In this document: positions 21,972-31,480 of the stretch, piece after piece
Layout: every line of letters starts with the position of its first letter
Numbering within the stretch: the first letter of the stretch is position 1
From: Tilletia caries
Taxonomy: Eukaryota; Basidiomycota; Exobasidiomycetes; Tilletiales; Tilletiaceae
Assembly (NCBI GenBank): GCA_032718865.1
Contig: JALUTQ010000004.1
Location: 2,170,001-2,234,000, forward strand
Direction: 5' to 3'
DNA: 64,000 nucleotides
Program-made: the position numbers and the translations under genes
The notes under the pieces: model-generated
Told to the model about the DNA's origin: nothing
Seen by the model: the letters and a program-made list of their open reading frames with translations, nothing else
Database searches by the model: none

Positions 21972-23015
21972 TCAGGCGTCGTATCGGGTCGTGGCTTCGC
22001 AGCGGATCGGCTTTCCTTCTCCGTCGAGCTCGAGACCGGGAAGCGGCTCTGCGGGTTTATGAGCCTTCTTTTGTAGGCATCCGCCGAGGCGAGTGGGTGT
22101 TCCGAATAGATGGGCCCCAAGATTGGAGACCTTGTGCTTGGGCACATGAAGGACTTTGTGGCAGGCGCGACACTTCCATGCCTCTCGCGTAGCCGATCGA
22201 TCGCCGGTTTTGTCGAGTGGTCGCTTCACGGCAGGCACTGGGCGACGGAAGCTTGGACGTTGGCGATTGGCTGGAGGAGGCTCCATGCCGATAAAGTGGA
22301 AAAACTCGATATATCCCGACGACGAGCCTTCGAGCGAGTCGCGCGCGTTTTGACTGATTGGAGAGGAGAGAAGATGCTGAAGGTCGTTCTGGGAGAGCGG
22401 GCCGCAGTAGGCGTGCGGGGAGGCAGACAAAGAAGCAAGTGCTGGGAATGGCCACGAATGAAGACCTTTGACCGGCTCCCCGCCCTCAATGGCCAGGCTT
22501 GCGGCCGGGCTGTGTCCTTCTCGCTCCGACAGGTTCGCAGCCGCGCGCCGAGTGAGTATTGGCTGTGCCGTAAGACCGGCAGCGGGAGGGTCAACGCTGG
22601 CAACTGCGGCGGGAGGAGGAGCTTGCGCGCTGGACGGAAGCTGGTGAGAGTTCGAAGAAGCTGCGGCAGGGGGTTGCGCGCTGGAGGGAAGCTGCAGAGG
22701 GTTCGAAGTAGCTGCTGGGGGGGAACTGCTGCCCCACAGCAACGAGGCGGTACTGGAGAGCGTGTTGCTGACAGGAGGCATCAGAGGCATCACATCCTCG
22801 TCCTCGTCGCCGGAGTCGTCGGAGGGATCTTGGAGCCGCCAAGATTCTCCTTGCGTTGAAACTATTTGCGACAAGCCTGGTCCGACTGTGTCCCGGTGAA
22901 GTCCCGACTTGGTGTAGGTTGTTCCTCCTTGAGTAAGGGTCTCGACGAATCCATCAGCATTGACCGTCCGGGAGACGACGCGTTGTGAGAGTCTCGGCTT
23001 GTAGATGGCAGCCAT
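21972..23015 (-). CDS. second BED-type zinc-finger protein
   Basis: The ATG at 23015 (MAAIYKPRLSQRVVSRTVNA) is preferred over an in-frame GTG 34 codons upstream. Order: Gly/Thr-rich N-terminus, acidic DDSGDEDEDV, two LPSSAQ-type Pro/Ala/Ser repeats, a conserved-looking PFPALASLSASPHAYCGPLS segment, then a BED-like finger WKCRACHKVLHVPKHKVSN...H followed by a basic tail, ending TTRYDA. 347 residues in one intact frame. In tandem, same strand, with the BED gene 276 bp downstream. Neither has a transposase core. An accessory gene of the giant element, or the remains of a hAT inserted into it. Confidence 0.6.
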   Translation of the reverse strand: MAAIYKPRLSQRVVSRTVNADGFVETLTQGGTTYTKSGLHRDTVGPGLSQIVSTQGESWRLQDPSDDSGDEDEDVMPLMPPVSNTLSSTASLLWGSSSPPAATSNPLQLPSSAQPPAAASSNSHQLPSSAQAPPPAAVASVDPPAAGLTAQPILTRRAAANLSEREGHSPAASLAIEGGEPVKGLHSWPFPALASLSASPHAYCGPLSQNDLQHLLSSPISQNARDSLEGSSSGYIEFFHFIGMEPPPANRQRPSFRRPVPAVKRPLDKTGDRSATREAWKCRACHKVLHVPKHKVSNLGAHLFGTPTRLGGCLQKKAHKPAEPLPGLELDGEGKPIRCEATTRYDA

Positions 23016-23363
23016 GAGGATTGGTCTGGTGGTCGGACACGTCAAAGCTCGACGCGTCAGACGCGCACTTTCGCGTCGGGGGGATAAAGTAGCGTGGTCA
23101 CACCCGACCGTTCCCACGTGATTTACCGTGAAAGAGTTACGATTTCTGATGTGACCACTAAATTCACTTAGTATCCCTACCAGTATCCTCTTTCACAACA
23201 TCCCCAAGAAGCACCGTGACCAGCTCCCGTTCCGTATCAAGAGGATTGTCGTCGAGCCCAAGTAACCCCTCCATCGCACACCACCTCATCGACCAGCCTA
23301 CAAGAAGGCCAGCGTTCTCCCTAATCCGTTGAACCAAGAACGAGGTCATACGGAGCTTCACGG

Positions 23364-23698
23364 TCTCGGTCAGGGCCCGCGGGCAGGTACCTGCTCTCCC
23401 AGGCAGTCAACATTTGCTCCCTCGAGCCCGTCCACTTCCGGCCTGTCTTCAAGCTGCTTCCCCGATCCATGATTGCTGAGGCTACGGCCCAGTGCCAGTG
23501 AGTAAGAACCCCCCCCTCCCCCCCCCCCTCTCGCTCCACATTCAGACACCGTGGGCTGTGCTTTTACTAACCCTCGACGGTATTCTGCTCTTCGTCTTCG
23601 CCGTTCTCAACCCGGTCAAAGCTGTCAGCTGGTTCCAGTCCCATCTCGCCAAGTTGCACATGCAGCTCAGCGGTGAACAGGACGACGAGGATCCCTAA
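23364..23698 (+). pseudogene. membrane-protein gene fragment
   Basis: The first part reads GRYLLSQAVNICSLEPVHFR up to a GTGAGT donor at 23498. After a 48-nt intron-like stretch rich in C, the second part reads TPWAVLLLTLDGILLFVFAV (one membrane segment) and ends GEQDDEDP-stop. The two parts are out of phase by one base across the canonical splice, so the gene appears broken. An upstream frame on the same strand ends FRIKRIVVEPK. Family not recognised. Together with the adjacent AlaRS piece it looks like captured host sequence. Confidence 0.4.
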
Positions 23699-23838
23699 CC
23701 CAGATCGCGTACCACACGCGTCCACCGTTGGCGGCGGATCCATTTCTGTCACCGTCGCCAGGTTCACCAGCCCCGTATCCGCAGCGGTTGGCTCGCCAAT
23801 GGCTGCCGGACTGATCACTATGTTTTGGTTTCATGCAG

Positions 23839-24615
23839 GCACGTCGCGAAGACTGGCGTCATCAAGGACGTTGTCATCATTGAGGAGAGCAGAGCGGTAT
23901 CGCGAAGGGCATCCGCAGAATCATAGCGGTTACGGGCGAGGAGGCCGCGCAAGTGAACCGGCTGGCGGCTGACGCCCAGCGGAAGCTCGAGACTATCAAT
24001 GCGGGGACGGACCGTGCCAAGAAGGACGCTGCGCTCAAGGCGTTCTCGACCGAGTTGAACCAACTGGAGATGTCCGTTCTGAGCAAGGCGGAACTCAACG
24101 AGGCGTTCTCTACCATCTGGAAGAAGCACGGTGCCGAGGTGAAGGCGAAGCGAAACGCAGAGACCAAGCTCGTCCAGGACACGGTGACACCGTACTTCTC
24201 CACCGAGCGACCGAACGCGACCTTCCTGGCCCGACACTTCCTCGTAGGCTCCAACACGAAGGCGCTCCAGGCGGGCATCCTCGTCGCGAAGCAGCTGAAC
24301 AAGGCCATCTACTTGTTCAGCGAGGAAGCCCTTCCCTCCGACTCCGAGGCTCAACCGCAAGCGGCAGAAGAGGACGCAGGCAGGCACACGCGTCAAGGCG
24401 CGCGTGGCGCATCTCAACTTTGTGCCAAAGCAGGTCCTCGAACGTGGACTGAAGGCCAAGGAGTGGGCGGAGGTGATCACGAAGAGCATCGGTGGCCGGG
24501 CGGGTGGGAAAGACGATGGTGTGGAGGGTGTGGGTGAGGATGGGGGGACTGCGCGTGGGGATGCGCTGATTGCTGCGGAACAGTTCGTGGTGCTTCAGAC
24601 GAAGGAGAGCAAGAT
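23839..24615 (+). pseudogene. alanyl-tRNA synthetase C-terminal fragment
   Basis: After an acceptor (TCATGCAG) the frame reads HVAKTGVIKDVVIIEES. It shifts to IAKGIRRIIAVTGEEAAQVN and runs through NRLAADAQRKLETI...FLARHFLVGSNTKALQAGIL. It shifts again to VAHLNFVPKQVLERGLKAKEWAEVI...RAGGKDDGVEG. This order (HVA-TG-IKD, RRI-AVTG, C-terminal GGKAGGKDD-like motif) is that of the post-editing and C-Ala part of cytosolic AlaRS, which is normally ~950 residues. The aminoacylation and editing domains are absent. Two frame breaks and truncation make it non-functional; the essential gene must be elsewhere. Likely a cargo fragment. Confidence 0.82.
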
Positions 24616-25390
24616 GCCGATGCAGGGAGGGATTCCCCTCCTTCTTCGATCTTACACGGGGCACTCCGGAGGCTCGATTCGATTCAATTTTCCGCCTACA
24701 ACGAGGGTCGTCTTCGGATTTTTTTTCCTCAGTGGCATGCTCCTCGTCAGCAGAAACCATGGCTATTACTACCCCCTTCGATTGCAGGCCAACATCAACG
24801 GCTCTTCTTCCTATGGGTGTATGATGAAAATATGGCTTCCCTGTCGGCACCCAGTACATCACATAGGCAGTCCCGCAGTCCTGCAAGCTATTACTGGATA
24901 CAGCAACGACAGCCTCACTCCGGAGACGAGTTTGGGTGGACCTTCGACAATATCGATGTGAGGTCCCTCGACGACGGTCTCCGTTTCTACTTCTTCTCTC
25001 TCACACATTTATCTCTGAATCGTGACACTCATGACTCAATCGAAAGGACATTCATTCCTTCCTCTTCATCTATCTGACCCTGGAGCCTAGAGAGCCTTCA
25101 GCCAGCCAGCGCACGGGTGTCGAGATCAGCAGCGAGGCGCAAGCAGAGAGGAATCGGTCGGCGTGACGCTTGCGGGTGCGGGTCCAGGCGGGGCCCATCG
25201 ATCTGAGAGGGTCCAAACGAAGCACTGCCCCTCTCTGCCCCTCTATCAGCAGCCCTCCCCTACAAGCACCTACAAGCAGAATCGCATCAGAGAAGTTTCA
25301 GTGTGTAGGCATGCATCTCGTCGGTAACCCCATGCTTGTGTCCCTGCGTTGCTGTGCGCTGATCGCTACACTCGTGTTTGCTGACTTCAG
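24616..25390 (+). other. intergenic with no assignable gene
   Basis: The AlaRS reading frame stays open to 24961, but the extension has no family similarity. The rest contains only short frames. Confidence 0.5.
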
Positions 25391-25395
25391 AGACA

Positions 25396-25403
25396 TATAA
25401 AAA
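25396..25403 (+). promoter_or_regulatory. TATA box for the 25494 gene
   Basis: TATAAAAA lies 98 bp upstream of the ATG at 25494. Pyrimidine-rich sequence (TCTTTTCCCTCTTC, CCCCCTCTTCTTCTT) between TATA and ATG is typical of fungal core promoters. Confidence 0.5.
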
Positions 25404-25493
25404 GTCGTTCTCTTTTCCCTCTTCAGCGGACCCCCTATTCAATCAAGCCCCTTTCCACACATTCTTCCTTCAGTCATCCCCCTCTTCTTCTTA

Positions 25494-26138
25494 ATGCCTG
25501 CTCAGCGAGTCATCCCCCACGCGCCCAATCGTAGCTGGGGAGTTAACAACATCATCGGCTACCGAATCAGTCCGACGACGCACGAGGAAGAGCCTCTCTG
25601 CGAGTGGGATAACACCTACATAGCATACGGAAAGTTTTCCAACCCAGACCAGGCCCGCCGCGACGTCGCGGCGATCAAGCGACGACGAAGAAGCTCGCCC
25701 CCACATCCTAACTCCGACCTACCGCCGCCTCCGGGGCAGGCGCTTCCGGTGCCACTCTCTGACCCAACGCCCAATCCCCCCCTTCGCTCGACATTGCCTT
25801 GCCGTCCTCCGCCTCCGCCCTCCGACCCAGCGCCCGATACCCCCATTTGCTCGACATCGCTTTGCCGTCCTCCGCTCTCCCCTAACCCTCCAGCCCTGCC
25901 CCTCCGTCCGCTTCACATGTTGCCGCCCCGGCCCAAGCACCGGGGAAAGCGAGGCGGCGGGCTGGAACACCAGCAGCGATCGCAGGACATCTTGAAGAAG
26001 GTGAGTTTCTCGAGACCCTCCCCCTCTCCCACGCGCTTGCGCGAGACCCTGCCACTCTCCCACGCGCTTGCGCGAGACCCCGACATCCTTCCCCCTCTGC
26101 ATTTAGGGCTCCCAACTCCCTCTTTCCTTCGGCACTGA
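25494..26138 (+). CDS. Pro-rich hypothetical protein
   Basis: The ATG at 25494 follows a TATA box and pyrimidine tract. The first ~60 residues ([40 protein letters not shown]) look like a folded segment. The rest is Pro/Leu/Arg-rich and contains an imperfect ~66-bp tandem duplication around DPxPxxPxxSTxxCRPP. A GTGAGT donor occurs just after ILKK near 26001, so the frame beyond it is probably intronic. Family not recognised. It sits directly upstream of an H2B-like fragment on the same strand. Confidence 0.45.
   Translation: MPAQRVIPHAPNRSWGVNNIIGYRISPTTHEEEPLCEWDNTYIAYGKFSNPDQARRDVAAIKRRRRSSPPHPNSDLPPPPGQALPVPLSDPTPNPPLRSTLPCRPPPPPSDPAPDTPICSTSLCRPPLSPNPPALPLRPLHMLPPRPKHRGKRGGGLEHQQRSQDILKKVSFSRPSPSPTRLRETLPLSHALARDPDILPPLHLGLPTPSFLRH
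26019..26080. repeat. 31-bp tandem duplication with CCCACGCGCTTGCG
   Basis: Two units of GAGACCCTSCCMCTCTCCCA followed by CGCGCTTGCGC. The core CCCACGCGCTTGCG recurs twice in inverted orientation at about 27254-27294, bracketing 1.2 kb that includes the H2B fragment. Confidence 0.7.
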
Positions 26139-26304
26139 CTGATTACAATCTCCTTTTGTCAATACAAATGCAAGTTAACCCCTCGCCCGCTCGCGCCCGC
26201 TCCGAATCCTTTGCCCCCCCCCCCCCCCCTTCCGTACTTTGCCAAGAAACTTCTCTCGCCCGCGGCCACGATGAGTCCCGCTGCGGCCAGTCTGGGCATC
26301 CTCG

Positions 26305-26497
26305 GCCCTACGGAATCGAACGACTCGCTCAGCGCATCGGCTCCGGGGCCTCCAAGCCTGCATCCTACAACAGGGAGTCGACCATTACTGCCCGCGAGAT
26401 CCAAACGGCCGTCCGGCTGATCCTCCCCGGTGAACTGTACAAGCACGCCATCTCCGAGGGTACCAAGTCGGTCACCAAGTACTCATGGAGCAAGTAA
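26305..26497 (+). pseudogene. histone H2B C-terminal fragment
   Basis: The frame ending at 26497 reads [20 protein letters not shown], then [20 protein letters not shown], then [18 protein letters not shown]. It matches the H2B C-terminal half, including the [19 protein letters not shown] signature and the AVTK-SSK tail. The normal N-terminal tail and first helices are missing and the upstream frame is Pro/Ser-rich non-histone sequence. Several substitutions occur at positions normally invariant in H2B (for example KLA to KPA). A captured and diverging fragment rather than a working histone gene. Confidence 0.85.
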
Positions 26498-26729
26498 ACG
26501 CGCGGGTCTTTCCAACCTCGTCTTTACTTCTCATCCGCTCCAGGCTTCCTCTCGACTCGGCCGTCCAATGCGGGACGATGGGTCTCGACATCAGGCTTCT
26601 ACCTCATTCATTCCTGCTTGTACCTCCTTTATGAAACGCGTCTGCCTCTCACTCTCCATGTACCACTAGTCCACAGCAACACACACTTGTTTCTCATACT
26701 TGTTCTGCACTGAACTGGGCTGGCTTCCC

Positions 26730-27033
26730 CTTGTCAGAGCAGACGTGATGATGAGGGGACACGAAACGCGTCGAGACGCGACGGTACCCAGGGTCGACGC
26801 GAAGTACGCTGGAAATCTTGAAGAGCAACCACCAACTGATCCACGAAGTACAGATACGATACGAACAAGGCCCCGAGACGCTAAAGGAGACGCGCGGACG
26901 GAGCGTGCACCATGAACAGCGCCAGCTCGACCCGGACGATGCGCGGCTCACGCTCGCCAAATGGTGTTGGACTTGGCCTCCAATTCTCAACGTCCTCCCC
27001 GGGCAGGTCGCCTCTGTGCAGACGACGCAGTGA
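26730..27033 (+). other. coding-like fragment, unassigned
   Basis: The + strand frame contains STLEILKSNHQLIHEVQIRY and LDPDDARLTLAKWC, which read like a helical, charged protein segment, with no ATG. The opposite strand is low complexity. Possibly another captured exon. Family not recognised. Confidence 0.3.
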
Positions 27034-27342
27034 GACGAAAAGCGACGATGACGGCGAGGGGAGCTCACAGGTGGACGGCGCCGCCGCTGCTGCTGCTCTT
27101 GTTCCTCTGGCTCCTGCTGCTGTCGGTCCGGCCGCTGCATCGCGCTCTTCCAACGGGCGCGCATCTGCATCACGCTCTGCCAGGACGAGGAGACTGCGGA
27201 ACAGGAGGTGCGGGAGATGGCTGAGTAAGGGCACGAAGGAGCGTGAAGAGAATCGCGCAAGCGCGTGGGAGAGTTCGCGCAAGCGCGTGGGCCTGCCACG
27301 TCCGAAGCTATACTTATGTGCGTGTGCGAGAGAGAGAGGTGC

Positions 27343-28445
27343 TCACATCGTACCCCTGCCCGCCTCCCAGAATCCCTTCTCCAAATTGACGACCTGCCTC
27401 CAAACTCCCTGCACACGCGCCAGCATGTCCGAGTCCAGCCTGGTGATGTCCCCACTTCCACCATAGCCGTCGAGGAGGTCTCCGAGGATTTCGACGAAAC
27501 TTGCGAATTCGGCGGCGGACCAGTTGTTGATGAGGAGTGTGAGGGCTTCCGATTGGGATTGGGTGAAGGAGGCGGCTTGGGACCAGGCGCGGTAGTAGAG
27601 CTGCAGGAGATAAAGGGAATGAATGGTCAGTTCCGGCATCTAAAAAAAAAGAAGTGCAGGGAGAAAATACTCAGGACGATCTCCATAGCCCACAGGAGGG
27701 TGAGTTGCTCCAAGAAGGTGCCCGTGTGCGCGACGCGGGACATGTAGTTCAGATAGGCGTCCGTCTCCGGTGCCAGCGGGTGGAACGACAGCGCGGTTGT
27801 GCCTTGTTGCTGCTGGGTTCCGTCTGGTTTCGTGCTTGGGCGGGGTGGACCGACGGAGAGGTCGAAGCCTGCGTCGGCGGCTGTCTTCTCGACGAACTTG
27901 GCTTCGCGGATTGCGTTCTGTGGATGGGAAGAGAGAGAGAGAGTCAGGTCAGAGCGTAGAGAAACAGAGAGAGAGAGGGAGAGAGAGAGAGAGTAGTAGT
28001 ACGCACACTGATGGCATCACCCATGACCTTCACCGTCCGCATATACCTCCCACTCTCGTCTGCATTCGGCCCCAGATGGTGCCCGACCCCCGTAGGCGGC
28101 AAGGGGACCTTGGACAACATGCTACCCATGAGCGGCAGGTATCCCCTGAGGATGTAGTGTCTGTCCTGTGCGAGCCATGCCTCGAGACGGTCCGGGTGGA
28201 TGGTGCCGCGGTTGATGAAGGTGATGAAGGGGTGCGTTGTCGTTGCGCGGTCGGCCTCGGCGGGGCAGAGGGAGAGCAGGTGGTGGGTCAGCTTGGACTC
28301 GATCTTTGTTGTCTATCAGGCGGGCCTCTGCAGCGTCGTAGGCCTTGAGGTGTTCGAGGGCCTGGGAAGGGTCGAGGTGTGGGCCGGTGTGAGAGATGGC
28401 ATTGGAGAGCGGCGGTGGTCAAGCTGGCGTCTGCGATGGGAGCAG
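27343..28445 (-). pseudogene. TENA/THI-4 family (haem-oxygenase-like fold) gene, broken
   Basis: Minus-strand exons. About 28445-28300 encodes HLDPSQALEHLKAYDAAEAR and then breaks frame. 28306-28007 encodes THPFITFINRGTIHPDRLEA and WLAQDRHYILRGYLPLMGSM. An 89-nt intron with GA repeats follows, then 27917-27678 (NAIREAKFVEKTAADAGF ... LEQLTLLWAMEI), then 27600-27343 (LYYRAWSQAASF, LINNWSAAEFASFVEILGDL, stop). The WLxQDxxY, LLWAME-xYxxAW and NWSxxEFxxFV motifs are those of fungal TENA/THI-4 proteins, related to thiamine-salvage thiaminase II. The final exon lacks a strong donor partner (GTCCTG) and the 28300 frame break removes the start. I regard it as a decayed copy. Confidence 0.75.
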
Positions 28446-28504
28446 GATACTTTATGGAAGAGGGAAGGGCGTATGGGTGAGGAGGTGAAAGGGACCAGGA
28501 CCAC

Positions 28505-28790
28505 GAGTTAACCGCGGTGTCGTCGCCAGCGCGGGCGAGGTTGCAGGGGCCGAGCTACATCATAAGACCGGGGAGAGGAGAGAAGCCGGGATCTGAATGA
28601 GCGTAAAGGGGGGGTCAATGTCTCGGGTATCTGTGCAAGATTAAGAAACGAAGGAGCACTCACCTCCTATGAGCATGAGGCAGAGGGCATAGAAGTCTGT
28701 GACTGGATTGGAATGGTGACTGGATTGGAATGTGACTCGAAGAGCCAGATGGAGAAGTGTTCGGTGATGCCTGTGGCGAGATCATGGGCG
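28505..28790 (-). pseudogene. serine carboxypeptidase (S10) fragment
   Basis: The minus strand reads TGITEHFSIWLFESHSNPVT and, after an internal short duplication (TGGATTGGAATG twice), TDFYALCLMLIGG to a GTGAGT donor. After an intron-like gap it continues PGFSSLPGLMM, TAG, LGPCNLARAGDDTAVNSWSW. This parallels the S10 block H-F-WxFES-xxP..DPLxLWLxGGPGCSS-GLxxELGPC...N-YSW. Only the oxyanion-hole region is present. GPGCSS is changed to PGFSS and a stop replaces the acidic residue before LGPC. Non-functional fragment adjacent to the TENA copy, near the right TIR. Confidence 0.6.
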
Positions 28791-29139
28791 CGGGCAATGT
28801 GGATCGTTATGCTGCTGGCGGTGCTGGTGGTGGAGACGCCAAGGTGTCCACTTCAGGAGCGCGCGCCCTTTGTGGGTGTCGCAGAGGTACGAAGCAGACA
28901 GATAGCAGGCAGAAGGCAACGAGGAGGAGAAGGGGGGTTCAATCGGCCTTGGACGCGATCAGGCACGGTGATCGCGTCTGGGCCTGACCTTTCGGCCGAT
29001 AGAAGCGGGACAGGGTTGCGGGTTTTTGGAAGGGGTCCACCGCAGCACGATCGCCGGAGCGGCGATTGGGAGGTTGGTCCGCGAGAAGGTATTGGCGGAC
29101 GGAGGAGTGGGCAGAAGGAGGCGTCTCCCTCTACCTACA

Positions 29140-29171
29140 AGCTATCAAACACTTAGTGCTTCCCAGAACCT
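29140..29171 (-). repeat. right TIR of the giant element
   Basis: 32 bp, exact reverse complement of 6478-6509. Inner flank contains GGACGGAGGAGTG, the complement of the CACTCCTCCGTC near the left TIR. Confidence 0.8.
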
Positions 29172-29184
29172 AATAGGCAATAAA

Positions 29185-29420
29185 ATGATGAGCCACAGGT
29201 GAGCTGGAGCTACTACATAGTGACTATCTAGTGGCTATATCAGCCAAATGGAATTTTTCATAACTATTTCAACTATTAGTTACTCCGCGCCGATCTGAAA
29301 AAGTTATAGCTACTATTTTTTCTAGACGGCTTCGCCGCCCAAAGTATAGTCAAGTTATCACTATAAGTTATAACTATATAGTTATCATAGTTACATAGTG
29401 AAGATAGTTGCCGAGCCTTG
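29185..29420 (+). repeat. ACTATAG/AGTTATAAC-type repeat ending GCCGAGCCTTG
   Basis: Contains ACTACATAGTGACTATCTAG and a GC palindrome (CGGCTTCGCCG) near 29327, then TATAAGTTATAACTATATAG, ending GTTGCCGAGCCTTG at 29420. Same 3' terminus and orientation as 587, 30086, 30813, 34963 and 55915. Confidence 0.6.
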
Positions 29421-29589
29421 AACTCTACTTACCATAATGAAGATGAACATGTGTCTTTGGAATTGAACAAAGGAGAGAAGGACTGTTGGTGAAATTGTGA
29501 AGAAAAGGCGCAGGACAAAACGAGTCGCTGAAAAAAAAAACAAAGAGGGTGAAGCAGAAACCACGTGAATTTGGCGACCGAGACACCGT

Positions 29590-30086
29590 TTTTAACAGCA
29601 AAGTAGCTACAAGTAACTGAAATTGACTGTAGTACTGTAAGTGGCTAAAATGCAACTAAAATAAACTGTGGGCGCCGGCGCCGCTCCAGCTACTCCTAGT
29701 CACATATAGTCGCTATCTCTGTTACTCATAGCCACATATAGTGACTATTTCACCCAAATGTAACTTTTTGTGTTGGACAGGGGCTGGCTGAGACAGCTGC
29801 TGAATAGTTACTATATAGTAGTGCCAGTCACTTATAGCCACATATAGTGACTATGTCGATCTCACTTTTTGCTGAAACAGCCACAGGTAGCTACTGGAAG
29901 TGACTATAGTGGCTATTTCAGCGAAAAGCCAACGAAAATTTTGCATGGCTGAAATAGTAACTATTAGTTTTTATAGTAGCTATATCCCACTTGACTATAC
30001 TATTTCCCGTCGAGGTGACAACTCACTATAACTTGACTATACTATTTCGCAGAAAAGTGGTAACTCTAGTAGCTTGCCGAGCCTTG
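29590..30086 (+). repeat. ACTATAGTGGC-type repeat, subfamily 1 copy a
   Basis: The last ~200 bp (29880-30086) match 34773-34963 and 55700-55915, sharing GGCTATTTCAGCGAAAAGCC, GCTGAAATAGTAACTATTAG, CACTTGACTATACTATTTC and AACTCTAGTAGCTTGCCGAG. Non-coding. Confidence 0.7.
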
Positions 30087-30109
30087 GTAGAGTTACTTTC
30101 TGATGGTCG

Positions 30110-30268
30110 CTCAGTTTCCAGACTTCGCTCTGATAATCTGGTCCACAGCATTTTTCTCACCTCCTTGACAGCAGCAGCACGGGCCACAGAGTAGGGGTCT
30201 TCGTCAGTCCAAGGTAGTTGATGAAGTGCTGCAACAATATCGCCAAAGCAGCAGGCCCGAATGAACAC
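30110..30268 (-). other. orphan coding-like exon
   Basis: The minus strand reads FIRACCFGDIVAALHQLPWT, then DEDPYSVARAAAVKEVRKML, followed by repeat-derived sequence. No start codon of its own is convincing. Family not recognised. Confidence 0.25.
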
Positions 30269-30559
30269 CTCCGATGTAGAAGGGGCTAAAGATGAAGTTG
30301 ATATGAAGAGAAATGAGGTAACCCGGGGAGCAGTTGGCTAGAAGATGAAGCAAAAGTGCGCTGAAGGGGAAGATGAAGTAGATCAAGTGGGTCAACCCTA
30401 GTCGCGACCAGGGTTTTGTCCCAACAATTTTGATATCGTGGCTCAACTGGGGAAATAAAACGGGATCTGATCTGAACCGCCGAAACGCCATGTTGTGCTG
30501 CAACATTGACGAAGTTGTTGTAGTACCACTGCCTAGAGCGACGAGAACCCCAGTTACCG

Positions 30560-30813
30560 GGCGCACTATGAGTAGCTGTAATTAACTACACTATAAGTTT
30601 GCACTGTGAGTAACTATAACTAACCATAAGTTAGCTCAAGCCTTCGGCTTGTGAACGGCAACTTCAAGTGCCTATCAGTTACCGTGGCCGGGCCCATACA
30701 GTTCAAATTGACTTCATTTTCTGCTTGTTTTGCCGCCCCCAGTTTAGTCACAGTTTGACAAAATTAAGCTGACATGCCTGCAGTTAGGTAAGTTGGTAAG
30801 TTCCCGAGCCTTG
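30560..30813 (+). repeat. CAGTTAGG-type repeat ending CCCGAGCCTTG
   Basis: Words such as AACTATAACTAACCATAAGT and CAGTTTAGTCACAGTTTG around GCTCAAGCCTTCGGCTTG, ending TTCCCGAGCCTTG. A diverged relative of 250-587. Confidence 0.5.
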
Positions 30814-31199
30814 CTAGTGGTGACCGCCGAACTTGTGGAGGCAGTACCGGTCGGCTGGATTCTATCGTAGGAAGGGGTGGTTGAGATTTTCGTCGGCGGC
30901 GACTATAAATTGAGATGCCATACTTTAGTCTTCTTCAATGCTGAGGCGCAAAAAAACTGGAGGAAGCAAGAAATTGGAAAAAAAAATATGGGGTCATGGT
31001 TGGCGGTTGCATCACTCAGTCGGAAGATTAGGAAATTTTATTGGTTTATTCTGACTATTTGACACCACCAAGTGAATTGAACTTCGGGCCTTTGATATTG
31101 AATATTTGCTGATTAAACCTTCCCGCGCAGGGAGTAACCATTCTTCCTGAGCGTGCCTGAAGTCAGACAGATAGAGGAGGAAAAATCCAAGCTGTCATG

Positions 31200-31480
31200 G
31201 CCCATTGGGAAGCTTTCATAAACATGAGATGTGTTGGCAAAGCCAAGAACGGTACTGTGTTATGTGTAGCGAGCAGCCAGCTGAGTAAAGAACAAGTGCA
31301 GAGTGAAGAGTATGTGAATGGCAAGGGAAGAAGTCTAAGTGCAGTGAGGAGTGCGGGGGAAAAGATGTGATCTTGAGCGAAGCGCGTGGGAAATTTGGAG
31401 GGTGCTACTATTGCTATGCGAATGCGTGGGAAATGGCGTGAGAGAGAGAGGGGAGTGATAAGATAAGGGCCACGTGGGGC
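31200..31480 (+). repeat. dispersed purine-rich repeat, copy 1
   Basis: Shares with 40060-40310 and 56090-56330 the ordered words GTTGGCAAAG/GTAAG...GTGCAGAGTGAAGAG, TTGCTATGCG, GGGAGTGATAAGATAAG and CCACGTGG. No coding potential on either strand. May be the flank of a repeated gene or a SINE-like unit. Confidence 0.45.

Larger units (their letters stand above)
6478..29171 (+). mobile_element. putative giant KDZ DNA transposon with cargo (22.7 kb)
   Basis: Exactly inverted 32-bp sequences (outer end AGGTTCTGGGAAGCAC) lie at 6478-6509 and 29140-29171. A weaker inverted match continues inward, with CACTCCTCCGTC near both ends. Between them lie a KDZ transposase (13179-17353), a divergent coiled-coil partner gene, an acidic protein, two BED-finger genes, and degraded host-gene fragments (glyoxalase II, AlaRS, H2B, TENA/THI-4, serine carboxypeptidase). 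KDZ elements are known in Agaricomycetes as large TIR elements that carry accessory genes. I infer that these TIRs belong to the KDZ element. No target duplication is seen at the two flanks (ACCATTA versus AATAGGC). The alternative is two unrelated copies of one short repeat in inverted orientation. Confidence 0.55.

Noticed and set aside
23839..24615. Functional alanyl-tRNA synthetase gene
   Set aside because: Catalytic and editing domains are absent and two frame breaks occur in the remaining part.
6470..29179. Target-site duplication for the giant element
   Set aside because: Flanks ACCATTA and AATAGGC do not form a convincing direct repeat of any expected length, so none is claimed.
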